Assembly: GCA_024509875.1 (NCBI GenBank)
Contig: JAMPIV010012173.1
Span: forward strand, 96,001-160,000
Length of the DNA stretch: 64,000 bases
From: Oreohelix idahoensis
Lineage: Eukaryota; Mollusca; Gastropoda; Stylommatophora; Oreohelicidae
Direction of reading: 5' to 3'
Under the pieces are notes generated by a model, which searched no databases, was not told the origin of the DNA, and saw only the letters and a program-made list of their open reading frames with translations. Positions 37,297-48,850 of the stretch are shown in pieces. Numbering within the stretch: the first letter of the stretch is position 1; each line of letters starts with the position of its first letter. Made by a program: the position numbers and the translations under genes.

Positions 37297-37533
37297 AAAT
37301 AGGCCAGGGTTAGATCTTTAAATGCACACTGTTATTGCATGAATTCCGAATTTAAATCTCTGAATGCACATTGCTCTCGTATGAATCACAGGGTTAAATC
37401 TCGGAAAGCGCGCCGCTCTTTTGTGAATGCAAAGGTTGGAAATCTGAATACGCACTGCTCTTGTGTGAAGTCCAGGGTTAGATCTTTGAATGCACACCGC
37501 TCTTTTGTGAATAACAGGATTATATCTGTGAAT
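37297..37533 (+). repeat. Degenerate 42-bp tandem repeat, about 5.5 copies
   Basis: Words such as CAGGGTTAGATCTTTGAATG and GCTCTTTTGTGAA recur every 42 bases (starts near 37297, 37339, 37381, 37423, 37465 and 37507). Because 42 is a multiple of three, one plus-strand frame stays open with a 14-residue period (SLNAHCSRMN type). Single words of it (CCCAGGGTTAGATCTCT) also occur at 63120. A SINE ends the array. Confidence 0.85.
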
Positions 37534-37757
37534 GGGAGCCGCGCTGGTGTAATGGTTACCACACTGCGCTGGCGATCGGGTGATCCAGGTTCAAGCCCGG
37601 GCGAAACATTTGAACGAGTGTCGTCAACCGGGACTTGGACTGGATTAATTCCGAGCCCTGGCGAAGACATTTGAAGTAGTGTCGTCGACCAGGGACTGGT
37701 TTCTCCTGAACCGACCCAGCGGTAGCGAGAGGAAAGATATAATGATGATGATAATAT
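37534..37757 (+). mobile_element. tRNA-derived SINE, family 1, copy with (ATG)n tail
   Basis: tRNA-like head GGGAGCCGCGCTGGTG, A box TGGTGTAATGGTTACC, B box GGTTCAAGCCC (37590), then the family-1 repeats (GTCGTCGACCAGGGACTGG). After CCGACCCAGC it leaves the poly-A type consensus and ends GGTAGCGAGAGGAAAG plus an (ATG)n run. Confidence 0.85.
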
Positions 37758-39725
37758 CATGGACAAATAGATGTATCAGATGATACCAGGATAGTGCCAG
37801 ATTTATTTGGTTTCACTGTCAAGTATTTATATTACATTTAAAGTTCATCTTCATCTGTGTTCTTGATCTTTGATGAAAGCTGTCTTTCTTATGTACGAAC
37901 TTGAACAATGTTAATATTATTATTTCACAAAGTATACAGACTGTTACTATGTTCTTACACCGCAATTTTATTTTTCATCATTTCAGTATTCACTTGTATA
38001 GAATAAACTCGTAGGTTATATGTTCCATAGTCTTTAGACTTTTATAATCTTAAGTTTTTAATTTCTTTTGTGTGGTATGGTCTTATGTACAGTCAGGTAG
38101 CCCCAAACAAGGCTACATATCTTCGAAAGGTCCTTTTAGGCCTGGCCCAGCAATGGAACTGGAAAGAATCCCACAACTGCAGTTCTTCCAATCTTAAAGG
38201 TGGCACTGTTGAAGACCCTCTGATATTTCACAAGGCCTCAGAACAACAAAAGCTTCCTCCAGCTGACTTAGGCACGTAGAATTTATTAAACTCTTCAAGG
38301 CAGGATATAACCTGAAATATAATATAAATAACCTACGTAGTATCGCTCACTGACTCTCTATCCAGTCAGGAGGTAAGATGAGACAGGTAAGACAAGATGT
38401 GGTTACTCATGAGAATCATAGCAAGTCAAAAATAACATAATTCATTTAATTTATAGTACACTATTCCTGTAACTCTCTGGTTACAGTTTGTCCATGATTT
38501 GCTTCCTTACGATCAGATGGCCTCGTGGAAAGAGTTATGTTATAAATCTATTTGTACAGTAAAATAATTTCTTTCATTTTTCCATCTTTCCAATAAGGTG
38601 GTCCATTCCATCAAGCTTAACATCTTCAAAATACTTTCCTAAAACTAACATCACAAGCTACAAGTTCATCTGCTTTCATTTCACTATTAAATTGAGCTAA
38701 CACGGGTTTGAATTCCCTCCAAGAATTACACAATGATTTCACATACACTTATCCACTTCTATAAGGCCCATATTAATACTATAATTATATATACATATGT
38801 AAATACATTCTTTCTTACCCTCAAATACATGCAGACCGGCTTTTAATGGCTCTACAGACTGTGTTACCCTGTAGATGGCAATGGAGTTTGATAGTAGACG
38901 ATTTCGCTCGTGCCTGAAGTTTTGAATTGTGTGGCAAGTGTATAACGATTTGTACCTCCTGCCTTATATAGGTCAAGGTTTAACGTACGAGAAAGCATCT
39001 AGACCATAGTCTTTTGCAGAGTAGAAAAAGTGAAAATCTTAGGCGTTCTGTGCTAATATGAAAAACTTGAAATCGTTCTAGTTTCTTCATCTCTGAACGG
39101 ATTTCCATCATCCAAAGCTTATATTATTCTTAGCGCTAAGCTCTATCTATTGCAGTATCTCTCTTATGTCTAGATTAATACGACTTTTCACTGGCGCAGC
39201 CTAAACATGGCAAAGCACTACATGGTTCCCATGTTCTTATATACACATTTTCTCCGGTTCTACATCACTTCCAGTAAAAATCTAGATATCTGCCAATAGC
39301 TAATGATCCCTATTATTGAATTGAGTCTTTCATTACCAACATATACCGTTATTAACTGCACAGTGCCTTTCGAAAGATTGTCAACATCTACACTTTCTCG
39401 ACTTCCTACTTAAAGGCCTTACAAATTATTAGTATTGCGTGACCCGAGCTGCAGTTTTAATTGGTTGTTTGGCTTCTCGGAATTTCTGTACTGTGTAATG
39501 TTTTGAATGAGGCCCAAACAGGATTCAGTCTTCATCACACCAGCTCTAATGTGTGGCAGTATGACCGGTGACGGTACCAAAGGGCAAAAACCTTTAACTT
39601 TTTATTAGTCAAGGGATATAACTTTAATGTTCTTTTATATTAAACCTTCTGTAAGACACTCGCTATTCGCAAGAGTTGATATTTTCAGACGTTGAAGGAA
39701 AATCCAAGTCTTTTGCTTTCATGTC
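37758..39725. other. 2-kb AT-rich stretch without recognised genes
   Basis: No coding motif recognised. An open frame at 38070-38279 lacks familiar features. Confidence 0.5.
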
Positions 39726-39733
39726 GTGAAGTA

Positions 39734-41126
<1,393 letters not shown>

Positions 41127-41134
41127 GTGAAGTA

Positions 41135-41467
41135 GTATGGTAGTATATGGTGCTTATATAAACCAACTGTAAACAGTTCAACCAAATGTCCAACGGCAGT
41201 AATTATACCAAGTCCTAAGTTTTATAAGAACGTTCCTTTATTTGATAATGTACTTGCAATTTGCTAGCTTTAGCCTCGATGGAAAAAGGCTATTGCCTCC
41301 AGGAGGTGGAAACTGGCATGTCTTTGCTGTGGACACCTAACTAAATTAATATTGCGAGAAAAACAAAACGTTCGCGGTACTTACATTGGTATCAAAGCCA
41401 GAAGGGCTGAGGAACCACAATAATATGTTGCAGTGGACAGCGCTGGTTCGCTGTGACCACTGGTTGG
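41135..41467. other. Unannotated spacer
   Basis: No recognised feature between the TIR element and element C. Confidence 0.5.
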
Positions 41468-41920
41468 TGTCGTGTGGTGAGTCACTGGGGCAACTACGAC
41501 AGTAGTTTTTGCCAGGAATAGTCTATGAGATATTGGATATAAGGTCTCTAGAAATTGGCTCGATAAGAAAGAATAAAGACCTATTCGAGATGGGACAAGA
41601 AGACAGGAATGCGAATGCTTTCCACTTGACAGTGTTTTCTAATTAATTATGGAAAGAGTTCTGTTTCCCCACGACCTTAGCTTCTGCCCTTAGATCCCGT
41701 AAAGAAAAAGCCCCCAACCTCACCTGAGTAGAGAAAGGTTCCTACAGGTGAATATGTAACACCGACAGCACGAGTGATACATTAACAAACCAGATAATGA
41801 TCAAACGATCGTTGGGTTTATTAATGAAATATCCACACATATAGGGTTAGTAATGGTTAGAACGTGATGATGGAGAAAGACGATTCACACAAAACACACA
41901 GATGAGATAATAAAATTGCA
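41468..41920 (-). repeat. LTR of element C, left (3' LTR of C1)
   Basis: 453 bases, plus-strand ends TGTCGTGTGG...AAATTGCA. It directly abuts integrase code at 41921. Confidence 0.93.
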
Positions 41921-42311
41921 GAGGTCCAATTATATCCACGGCCACTCTTTCAAATGGGGTGCCCAAGATTGGCATCTCCCCAAGGGTCGCGGGTGCCGTC
42001 CAGTGTTTTGGTGCAACTTTCTGGCACTGAGGACAAGACTTGACGAAACGTTCAATGTCGCCGGTGTTCCCTGGCCAATAATAGTGGCAGGCGATCCTTT
42101 GAGTCGTGGCGCTCATTCACATGTGTCCACTAAATGGGATAGAGTGGCCCATCTCAAGCACCTGGTTCCTATAGGTTGCAGGAACTACTAATTGGTTGTG
42201 TTCCTGTCCTTCATTTCCAGCTCGGCGATACATCAATCCATTTTTTATAAAGAAGTCTCCCTTGGTAGGTGGGTTATGTGTCCTAGGTAATTTTTTAAAA
42301 CAGGGCGCCAG
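41921..42311 (-). pseudogene. Truncated integrase N-terminus of C1, fused to LTR
   Basis: Minus strand after the stop of the Gag-protease frame: LPRTHNPPTKGDFF, GLMY, HSIPFSGHM, ATTQRIACHYYWPG, CPQCQKV (zinc finger), then ERVAVDIIGPL with the first catalytic Asp. At that point the code runs into the LTR and out-of-place codons to a stop. The core beyond the first Asp is gone. Confidence 0.9.
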
Positions 42312-43964
42312 TCAGGAATCTTCCCTTTGGGCCCTCTTCAATTCCTCAGGGAGGATATTGGTAGGAGGTTCCTGCTGTGCATCTTTTTTTGACTGTCCTC
42401 TAGTCTGTACGGCCGCTATGACTAGTGGTTGAGTAGGTTCTCCAAGGAACACATATCTACATCCCAAGATTAAAGAGTAGATTGGTTCTTCCATTATAGC
42501 TGCACGAATCTCTCCTATCACATAACGAGATTCCACTCTGATAAGTGCAATAGGCAGTGTCATGGGTGCAACATCCTTCGTCGGACCTTGGATGTCGACA
42601 CTCTCTTCTGTTATCTGGTCAGGGGTGACAAGAGATGCCCTGACCACCGCATCGAAAGCAAGTCCTGTGTCATAAAGGCACTCCACAGATTGTCTGTTTA
42701 CGAGGACTGATTCGATGACGGGAGGAGGAGAAACGTTTCCGGTCCTCTGCTCCTTCCGGGGTGACGATTTTGTCTGCAGACAGGCAGCATGTTGGGGAGG
42801 AGGTCGGCGCTTGCACTCATTAGTGTTGTGATTGTTCAAGCGACAGTACTTGCACCATTTATCTCCCTGTCTCTGGTGTGGCGCAGCATTTTTTTTGTTT
42901 TGCTCTTTGTAGTTATCTTGTTTTGCGTGCTGTTTATGCGAGATGTGTGGTCCTTTGCTTTGTTGGTCTGGTTGGGAGCGAGCAGGTTGCTTTGGCGCCT
43001 GATCCGAAAACTTATTTCTGGCTCCTTGAGACTCCATGAGAGCATTTTGGAATCGCTCTGCCAATGTAAGAATATTTTCTAACCGGTCAGCGCCGTTTTC
43101 AGTGAGAAATCTACGCATTTCCACCGACATAGACTCTTTTAGTTGCTCTATCACAATCAGCTCTTTCAACCCGTCATAGTTCTCGGTAAAGTTTCCCAGT
43201 GTACACCACTTCACTAAGTAGTCTTCAATACGGGCTGCGAACTGTGAGAAAGTCTATCCGGCCTCCTTCCTAGAACCTCGAAATTTTTTCCGGTAAGCCT
43301 CTGAATGAAGCTCGTACCTCACCAAAAGAGCTTTTTTCAATGCCTGATAGTCATCTTGCTCTCCGGCCAGAAGTTTATTAAAAACTTCGTAAGCGGCTCC
43401 TCTTAGGCCCTGGGAAAGTTTCAAGTTCCACTTCCGTTCTTCAAGTCCTAACCCTGTTGCAAAGCGCTCGAAGCGGTCTAAAAAGGCGTCCATGGTATCG
43501 TTCCTTTCTGAAAAAGGTTCCAGCGGAAAGTTCATGGCATTGGGTGGTACAGGTTGCGAAGTAGGCACACCATCTGAGTGGGGTGAGTACCCTCCATCAA
43601 AGTTGGAAGCCGCTGCACATTTTGCCAGCTCTATCTGATTGGTCTGTCCCTGGATTTCCAGTTGCTTCATGTTAAGTGCATGCTCTGCTGACGCTTTCTC
43701 TTTACGCTCCGCTGCTTCTGCTAATTCTTTCCGCTCCGCTGCTTCTGCTGCGGCTTTCCGCTCCGCTGCTTCAGCTGCTTCTTTCCGCTCCGCTGCTTCT
43801 GCTGCGGCTTTCTCCTTCTCCATTGCAAGTTTCTGCACTTCCATCTCTCTTGCATGGAGTTTATCAGTCTCCTCACTCATAAATTTCATCAGATCTTTTC
43901 CACTTAACCCGTATTCACGCCCTGCCTCCATTAAACTAGTTCTAATTTTTGCAGCATCTGCCAT
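42312..43964 (-). pseudogene. Gag-protease of C1, one nonsense codon
   Basis: Same layout as C2 (see 45717-47369). The start is taken as the ATG at 43964 (MADAAKIRTSLM), since element A begins likewise. The chain is interrupted only by a TAG at 43251-43253, where C2 has a Glu codon, within the capsid segment. The CCHC knuckle (CKYCRLNNHNTNEC) and the protease word LYDTG are intact. The TGA after QREDS that ends the frame is shared with C2. Confidence 0.92.
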
Positions 43965-44324
43965 GATATGCAGTACGGGTTCGCGAAGGGAAAAATTGGC
44001 AGTGACCTCCAAACAAATTGTTTAGACTCGCACAAGTAATTATCTCTTTAAAACCAGCTAGGTTTAAATTAGTAATCAAGTTCAAATAGTTCTTAAAAAA
44101 TCACTTACTCAGCGTATTCTGAAAAATTATATAACAGATTATCTCGAAGTTTTCTATGAAAAATTTGCTAAATATTTATGATAAAAATTTTCCCAGCAGT
44201 TACAGAAAAAGATTTTTAAACATCAGTTCGCTACAGTATCTTCTGTTCTCAAAAAGTGCTTATTCTGTCCGTTTGATACTCAATTTAAAAAGTATCACTC
44301 GTGCTTTAGAGATATATTTTACCA

Positions 44325-44339
44325 CCCCCCCCCCCCCCC
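44325..44339 (-). repeat. C15 tract (G15 in element sense), C1 leader
   Basis: Homopolymer between primer site and gag; in C2 the same site has C18 (47727-47744). Confidence 0.95.
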
Positions 44340-44434
44340 TATGAAATGGACAAATTATAGTAAGAGTCAGTCTAGAAGGTAATCCCTCAAAATGCCAACA
44401 AATTTTGCAATTATCGCAACTGTATAGCAGAGAT

Positions 44435-44799
44435 TTTTTTTTTTTTTTTTTTTTTTTCGTACGCCCGCTAATACTCGAGGCGAAATCTCAGGTTATTATT
44501 TATGTCTAACCTGACATTGATTTTACGTGAGTATCCCTTTATTTCTTGTACAGAGACAGGTGTCCCTCGCCATTCAGGCAAATACTCGCCGATTTCGGAG
44601 GTACCCATTGCAGCTGGGTCGGCTCAGGAGCCGCCAGTCCCTGGTCGACGACACTCCTTCAAATGTCCTCGCCAGGTCTCGAGTTAATCCAGTCCAAATC
44701 CCGGTCGACGAAAAATCCTCAAATGCCGTCGCCCGGGTTTGATCCTGTATCACCCGGTCGCCAGAGCGGTGTTGTAACCACTACGCTAGCGCGGCTCCC
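44435..44799 (-). mobile_element. Full-length family-1 SINE inserted in the C1 leader
   Basis: 365 bases from a T-run (poly-A tail on the minus strand, 44435 on) to the tRNA-like head GGGAGCCGCGCTAGCG at 44799. A-box-like TAGCGTAGTGGTTAC and B-box-like GGATCAAACCC are present. Flanked by a perfect 12-base duplication TATAGCAGAGAT (44423-44434 and 44800-44811). The matching place in C2 (47828-47839) has a single TATAGCAGAGAT and no SINE. Confidence 0.97.
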
Positions 44800-44851
44800 T
44801 ATAGCAGAGATGAAACTGTGATTTATCACCCTTCTAAGTCCAGGTTCACTA

Positions 44852-44870
44852 ATCCCAAGACGAGCCCCCA
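44852..44870 (-). other. Primer-binding site of C1 (tRNA-Pro-like)
   Basis: Minus strand TGGGGGCTCGTCTTGGGAT, two bases after the LTR end; the first 11 bases match the tRNA-Pro type site. Confidence 0.85.
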
Positions 44871-44872
44871 AT

Positions 44873-45325
44873 TGTCGTGTGGTGAGTCACTGGGGCAACT
44901 ACGACAGTAGTTTTTGCCAGGAATAGTCTATGAGATATTAGATATAAGGTCTCTAGAAATTGGCTCGTTAAGAAAGAATAAAGATCTATTAGAGATGGGA
45001 CAAGAAGACAGGAATGCGAATGCTTTCCACTTGACAGTGTTTTCTAATTAATTATGGAAAGAGTTCTGTTTCCCCACGACCTTAGCTTCTGCCCTTAGAT
45101 CCCGTAAAGAAAAAGCCCCCAAAATCACCTGAGTAGAGAAAGGTTCCTATAGGTGAATATGTAACACCGACAGCACGAGTGATACATTAACAAACCAGAT
45201 AATGATCAAACGATCGTTGGGTTTATTAATGAAATAGCCACACATATAAGGTTAGTAATGGTTAGAACGTGATGATGGTGAAAGACGATTCACACAAAAC
45301 ACACAGATGAGATAATAAAATTGCA
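44873..45325 (-). repeat. LTR of element C, shared central copy
   Basis: 453 bases; serves as 3' LTR of C2 and 5' LTR of C1. Nearly identical to the left LTR. Confidence 0.94.
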
Positions 45326-45716
45326 GAGGTCCAATTATATCCACGGCCACTCTTTCAAATGGGGTGCCCAAGATTGGCATCTCCCCAAGGGTCGCGGGTG
45401 CCGTCCAGTGTTTTGGTGCAACTTTCTGGCACTGAGGACAAGACTTGACGAAACGTTCAATGTCGCCGGTGTTCCCTGGCCAATAATAGTGGCAGGCGAT
45501 CCTTTGAGTCGTGGCGATCATTCCCATGTGTCCACTAAATGGGATAGAGTGGCCCATCTCAAGCACCTGGTTCCTATAGGTTGCAGGAACTACTAATTGG
45601 TTGTGTTCCGGTCCTTCATTTCCCGCTCGGAGATACATCAATCCATTTTTCATAAAGAAGTCTCCCTTGGTAGGTGGGTTATGTGTCCTAGGTAATTTTT
45701 TAAAACAGGTTGCCAG
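45326..45716 (-). pseudogene. Truncated integrase N-terminus of C2, fused to LTR
   Basis: Same content and exactly the same junction as in C1: zinc finger CPQCQKV, first catalytic Asp in VDIIGPL, then LTR. A shared TGA separates it from Gag-protease. The identical breakpoint shows that the deletion predates the tandem duplication. Confidence 0.92.
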
Positions 45717-47369
45717 TCAGGAATCTTCCCTTTGGGCCCTCTTCAATTCCTCAGGGAGGATATTGGTAGGAGGTTCCTGCTCTGCGTCTTTTTTTGACTG
45801 TCCTCTAGTCTGTACGGCCGCTATGACTAGTGGTTGAGTAGGTTCTCCAAGGAACACATATCTACATCCCAAGATTAAAGAGTAGATTGGTTCTTCCATT
45901 ATAGCTGCACGAATCTCTCCTGTCACATAACGAGATTCCACTCTGATAAGTGCAATAGGCAGTGTCATGGGTGCAACATCCTTCGTCGGACCTTGGATGT
46001 CGACACTCTCTTCTGTTATCTGGTCAGGGGTGACAAGAGATGCCCTGACCACCGCATCGAAAGTAAGTCCTGTGTCATAAAGGCACTCCACAGATTGTCC
46101 GTTTACGAGGACTGATTCGATGACGGGAGGATGAGAAACGTTTCCGGTCCTCTGCTCCTTCCAGGGTGACGATTTTGTCTGCAGACAGGCAGCATGTTGG
46201 GGAGGAGGTCGGCGCTTGCACTCATTAGTGTTGTGATTGTTCAAGCGACAGTACTTGCACCATTTATCTCCCTGTCTCTGGTGTGGCGCAGCATTTTTCT
46301 TGTTTTGCTCTTTGTAGTTATCTTGTTTTGCGTGCTGTTTATGCGAGATGTGTGGTCCTTTGCTTTGTTGGTCTGGTTGGGAGCGAGCAGGTTGCTTTGG
46401 CGCCTGATCCGAAAACTTATTTCTGGCTCCTTGAGACTCCATGAGAGCATTTTGGAATCGCTCTGCCAATGTAAGAATATTTTCTAACCGGTCAGCGCCG
46501 TTTTCAGTGAGAAATCTACGCATTTCCACCGAAATAGACTCTTTTAGTTGCTCTATCACAATCAGCTCTTTCAACCCGTCATAGTTCTCGGTAAAGTTTC
46601 CCAGTGTACACCACTTCACTAAGTAGTCTTCAATACGGGCTGCGAACTGTGAGAAAGTCTCTCCGGCCTCCTTCCTAGAACCTCGAAATTTTTTCCGGTA
46701 AGCCTCTGAATGAAGCTCGTACCTCACCAAAAGAGCTTTTTTCAATGCCTGATAGTCATCTTGCTCTCCGGCCGGAAGTTTATTAAAAACTTCGTAGGCG
46801 GCTCCTCTTAGGCCCTGGGAAAGTTTCAAGTTCCACTTCCGTTCTTCAAGTCCAAACCCTGTTGCAAAGCGCTCGAAGCGGTCTAAAAAGGCGTCCATGG
46901 TATCGTTCATTTCTGAAAAAGGTTCCAGCGGAAAGTTCATGGCATTGGGTGGTGCAGGTTGCGAAGTAGGCACACCATCTGAGTGGGGTGAGTACCCTCC
47001 ATCAAAGTTGGAAGCCGCTGCACATTTTGCCAGCTCTATCTGATTGGTCTGTCCCTGGATTTCCAGTTGCTTCATATTAAGTGCATGCTCTGCTGCGGCT
47101 TTCTCTTTACGCTCCGCTACTTCTGCTGCTTCTTTCCGCTCCGCTGCTTCTGCTGCGGCTTTCCGCTCCGCTGCTTCTGCGGCTTCTTTCCGCTCCGCTG
47201 CTTCTGCTGCGGCTTTCTCCTTCTCCATTGCAAGTTTCTGCACTTCCATCTCTCTTGCATGGAGTTTATCAGTCTCCTCACTCACAAATTTCATCAGATC
47301 TTTTCCACTTAACCCGTATTCACGCCCTGCCTCCATTAAACTAGTTCTAATTTTTGCAGCATCTGCCAT
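45717..47369 (-). CDS. Gag-protease of element C2 (open)
   Basis: Uninterrupted frame. The longer frame begins at 47417, but I prefer the ATG at 47369 (residue 17 of that frame) because element A's Gag starts at the same motif. Residues below are numbered in the longer frame. About 50-125: charged coiled coil with AAERKE repeats. 155-330: capsid; 230-325 (ALLVRYELHSEAYRKKFR, GETFSQFAAR, LIVIEQLKES) resembles the SCAN domain. CCHC knuckle at 387-400 (C-x2-C-x4-H-x4-C). Retropepsin word LYDTG with Asp448, then VDIQGPT and LILGCRYVFL. It ends at TGA after QREDS. The structural proteins could still be made, but there is no polymerase. Confidence 0.93.
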   Translation of the reverse strand: MADAAKIRTSLMEAGREYGLSGKDLMKFVSEETDKLHAREMEVQKLAMEKEKAAAEAAERKEAAEAAERKAAAEAAERKEAAEVAERKEKAAAEHALNMKQLEIQGQTNQIELAKCAAASNFDGGYSPHSDGVPTSQPAPPNAMNFPLEPFSEMNDTMDAFLDRFERFATGFGLEERKWNLKLSQGLRGAAYEVFNKLPAGEQDDYQALKKALLVRYELHSEAYRKKFRGSRKEAGETFSQFAARIEDYLVKWCTLGNFTENYDGLKELIVIEQLKESISVEMRRFLTENGADRLENILTLAERFQNALMESQGARNKFSDQAPKQPARSQPDQQSKGPHISHKQHAKQDNYKEQNKKNAAPHQRQGDKWCKYCRLNNHNTNECKRRPPPQHAACLQTKSSPWKEQRTGNVSHPPVIESVLVNGQSVECLYDTGLTFDAVVRASLVTPDQITEESVDIQGPTKDVAPMTLPIALIRVESRYVTGEIRAAIMEEPIYSLILGCRYVFLGEPTQPLVIAAVQTRGQSKKDAEQEPPTNILPEELKRAQREDS

Positions 47370-47726
47370 GATATGCAGTACGGGTTCGCGAAGGGAAAAA
47401 TTGGCAGTGACCTCCAAACAAATTGTTTAGACTCGCACAAGTAATTATCTCTTTAAAACCAGCTAGGTTTAAATTAGTAATCAAGTTCAAATAGTTCTTA
47501 AAAAATCACTCACTCAGCGTATTCTGAAAAATTATATAACAGATTATCTCGAAGTTTTCTATGAAAAATTTGCTAAATATTTATGATAAAAATTTTCCCA
47601 GCAGTTACAGAAAAAGATTTTTAAACATCAGTTCGCTACAGTATCTTCTGTTCTCAAAAAGTGCTTATTCTGTCCGTTTGATACTAAATTTAAAAAGTAT
47701 CACTCGTGCTTTAGAGATATATTTTA

Positions 47727-47744
47727 CCCCCCCCCCCCCCCCCC
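47727..47744 (-). repeat. C18 tract (G18 in element sense), C2 leader
   Basis: Counterpart of the C15 tract in C1; length differs between copies. Confidence 0.95.
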
Positions 47745-47879
47745 TATGAAATAGACAAATTATAGTAGGAGTCAGTCTAGAAGGTAATCCCTCAAAATGC
47801 CAACAAATTTTGCAATTATCGCAACTGTATAGCAGAGATGAAACTGTGATTTATCACCCTTCTAAATCCGGGTTCACTA

Positions 47880-47898
47880 ATCCCAAGACGAGCCCCCA
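47880..47898 (-). other. Primer-binding site of C2 (tRNA-Pro-like)
   Basis: Identical to the C1 site, minus strand TGGGGGCTCGTCTTGGGAT, two bases after the LTR. Confidence 0.85.
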
Positions 47899-47900
47899 AT

Positions 47901-48337
47901 TGTCGTGTGGTGAGTCACTAGTTTTTGCCAGGAATAGTCTATGAGATATTAGATATAAGGTCTCTAGAAATTGGCTCGTTAAGAAAGAATAAAGACCTAT
48001 TCGAGATGGGACAAGAAGACAGGAATGCGAATGCTTTCCACTTAACAGTGTTTTCTAATTAATTATGGAAAGAGTTCTGTTTCCCCACGACCTTAGCTTC
48101 TGCCCTCAGATCCCGTAAAGAAAAAGCCCCCAACCTCATCTGAGTAGAGAAAGGTTCCTATAGATGAATATGTAACACCGAAAGCACGAGTGATACATTA
48201 ATAAAACCAGATAATGATCAAACGATCGTTGGGTTTATTAATGAAATATCCACACATATAGAGTTAGTAATGGTTAGAACGTGATGATGGTGAAAGACGA
48301 TTCACACAAAACACACAGATGAGATAATAAAATTGCA
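47901..48337 (-). repeat. LTR of element C, right (5' LTR of C2)
   Basis: 437 bases. It lacks about 19 bases (the GGGGCAACTACGACA part) found in the other two LTRs and has a few further changes, so it is the most diverged of the three. Confidence 0.93.
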
Positions 48338-48764
48338 GTTAATTAAGTAATAGTTAATTAAGAATGAACTGGTGTAAAGTGAAATGATGATGTGATATGA
48401 TACGTGTTACCAAAATGGTGAGTACTCTACACAGTTCATGTGTCTCTAAATGTTTCTCCTAGATATGAGGATTCACATGTATGCATAAAATGTCCCAAGT
48501 TGTTATACGTTATGTCGAGTGGGGTATCTCTAAGCTGAGGACGTTCTGATGAATACTGTTGTCGTACGGAGAACGCTGACGAGATATCTATGTATATTCC
48601 TTCACTGTTTGAGTATATCTCTGTAGTGTGGATCAACAGTTAATAGTTGTCATATGAACAAAACGTCTGTTGTCTAATCTCCCGAGGGTACTGGCCAGAC
48701 TGGATATCTTCACGAATCAGTAGTGATATGTAGACTCATAACCTTGCATATGTAGTCGTGATTC

Positions 48765-48850
<86 letters not shown>

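Larger units (their letters stand above)
41468..48337 (-). mobile_element. LTR retrotransposon C: tandem LTR-body-LTR-body-LTR
   Basis: Minus-strand element with three related LTRs (41468-41920, 44873-45325, 47901-48337) and two nearly identical bodies (C1 41921-44872, C2 45326-47900). The central LTR is shared. Each body holds a primer site, Gag, protease and the first part of integrase, then ends abruptly at the LTR. Catalytic integrase, reverse transcriptase, RNase H and the polypurine tract are missing from both. The outer flanks read GTTGG (41463-41467) and GTTAA (48338-48342), so no perfect target duplication is seen. Confidence 0.93.

Noticed and set aside
42789..43082. Plus-strand hydrophobic open frames at 42.8 and 46.2 kb and the Leu-rich frames at 43.7 and 47.1 kb
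   Set aside because: They are antisense shadows of the Gag genes of C1 and C2; the Leu-rich ones mirror the AAERKE coiled coil.
44502..44821. Open frames over the SINE at 44.5 kb and over 5367-5732
   Set aside because: They run antisense through tRNA-derived SINE copies and, at 5.7 kb, into (TA)n.
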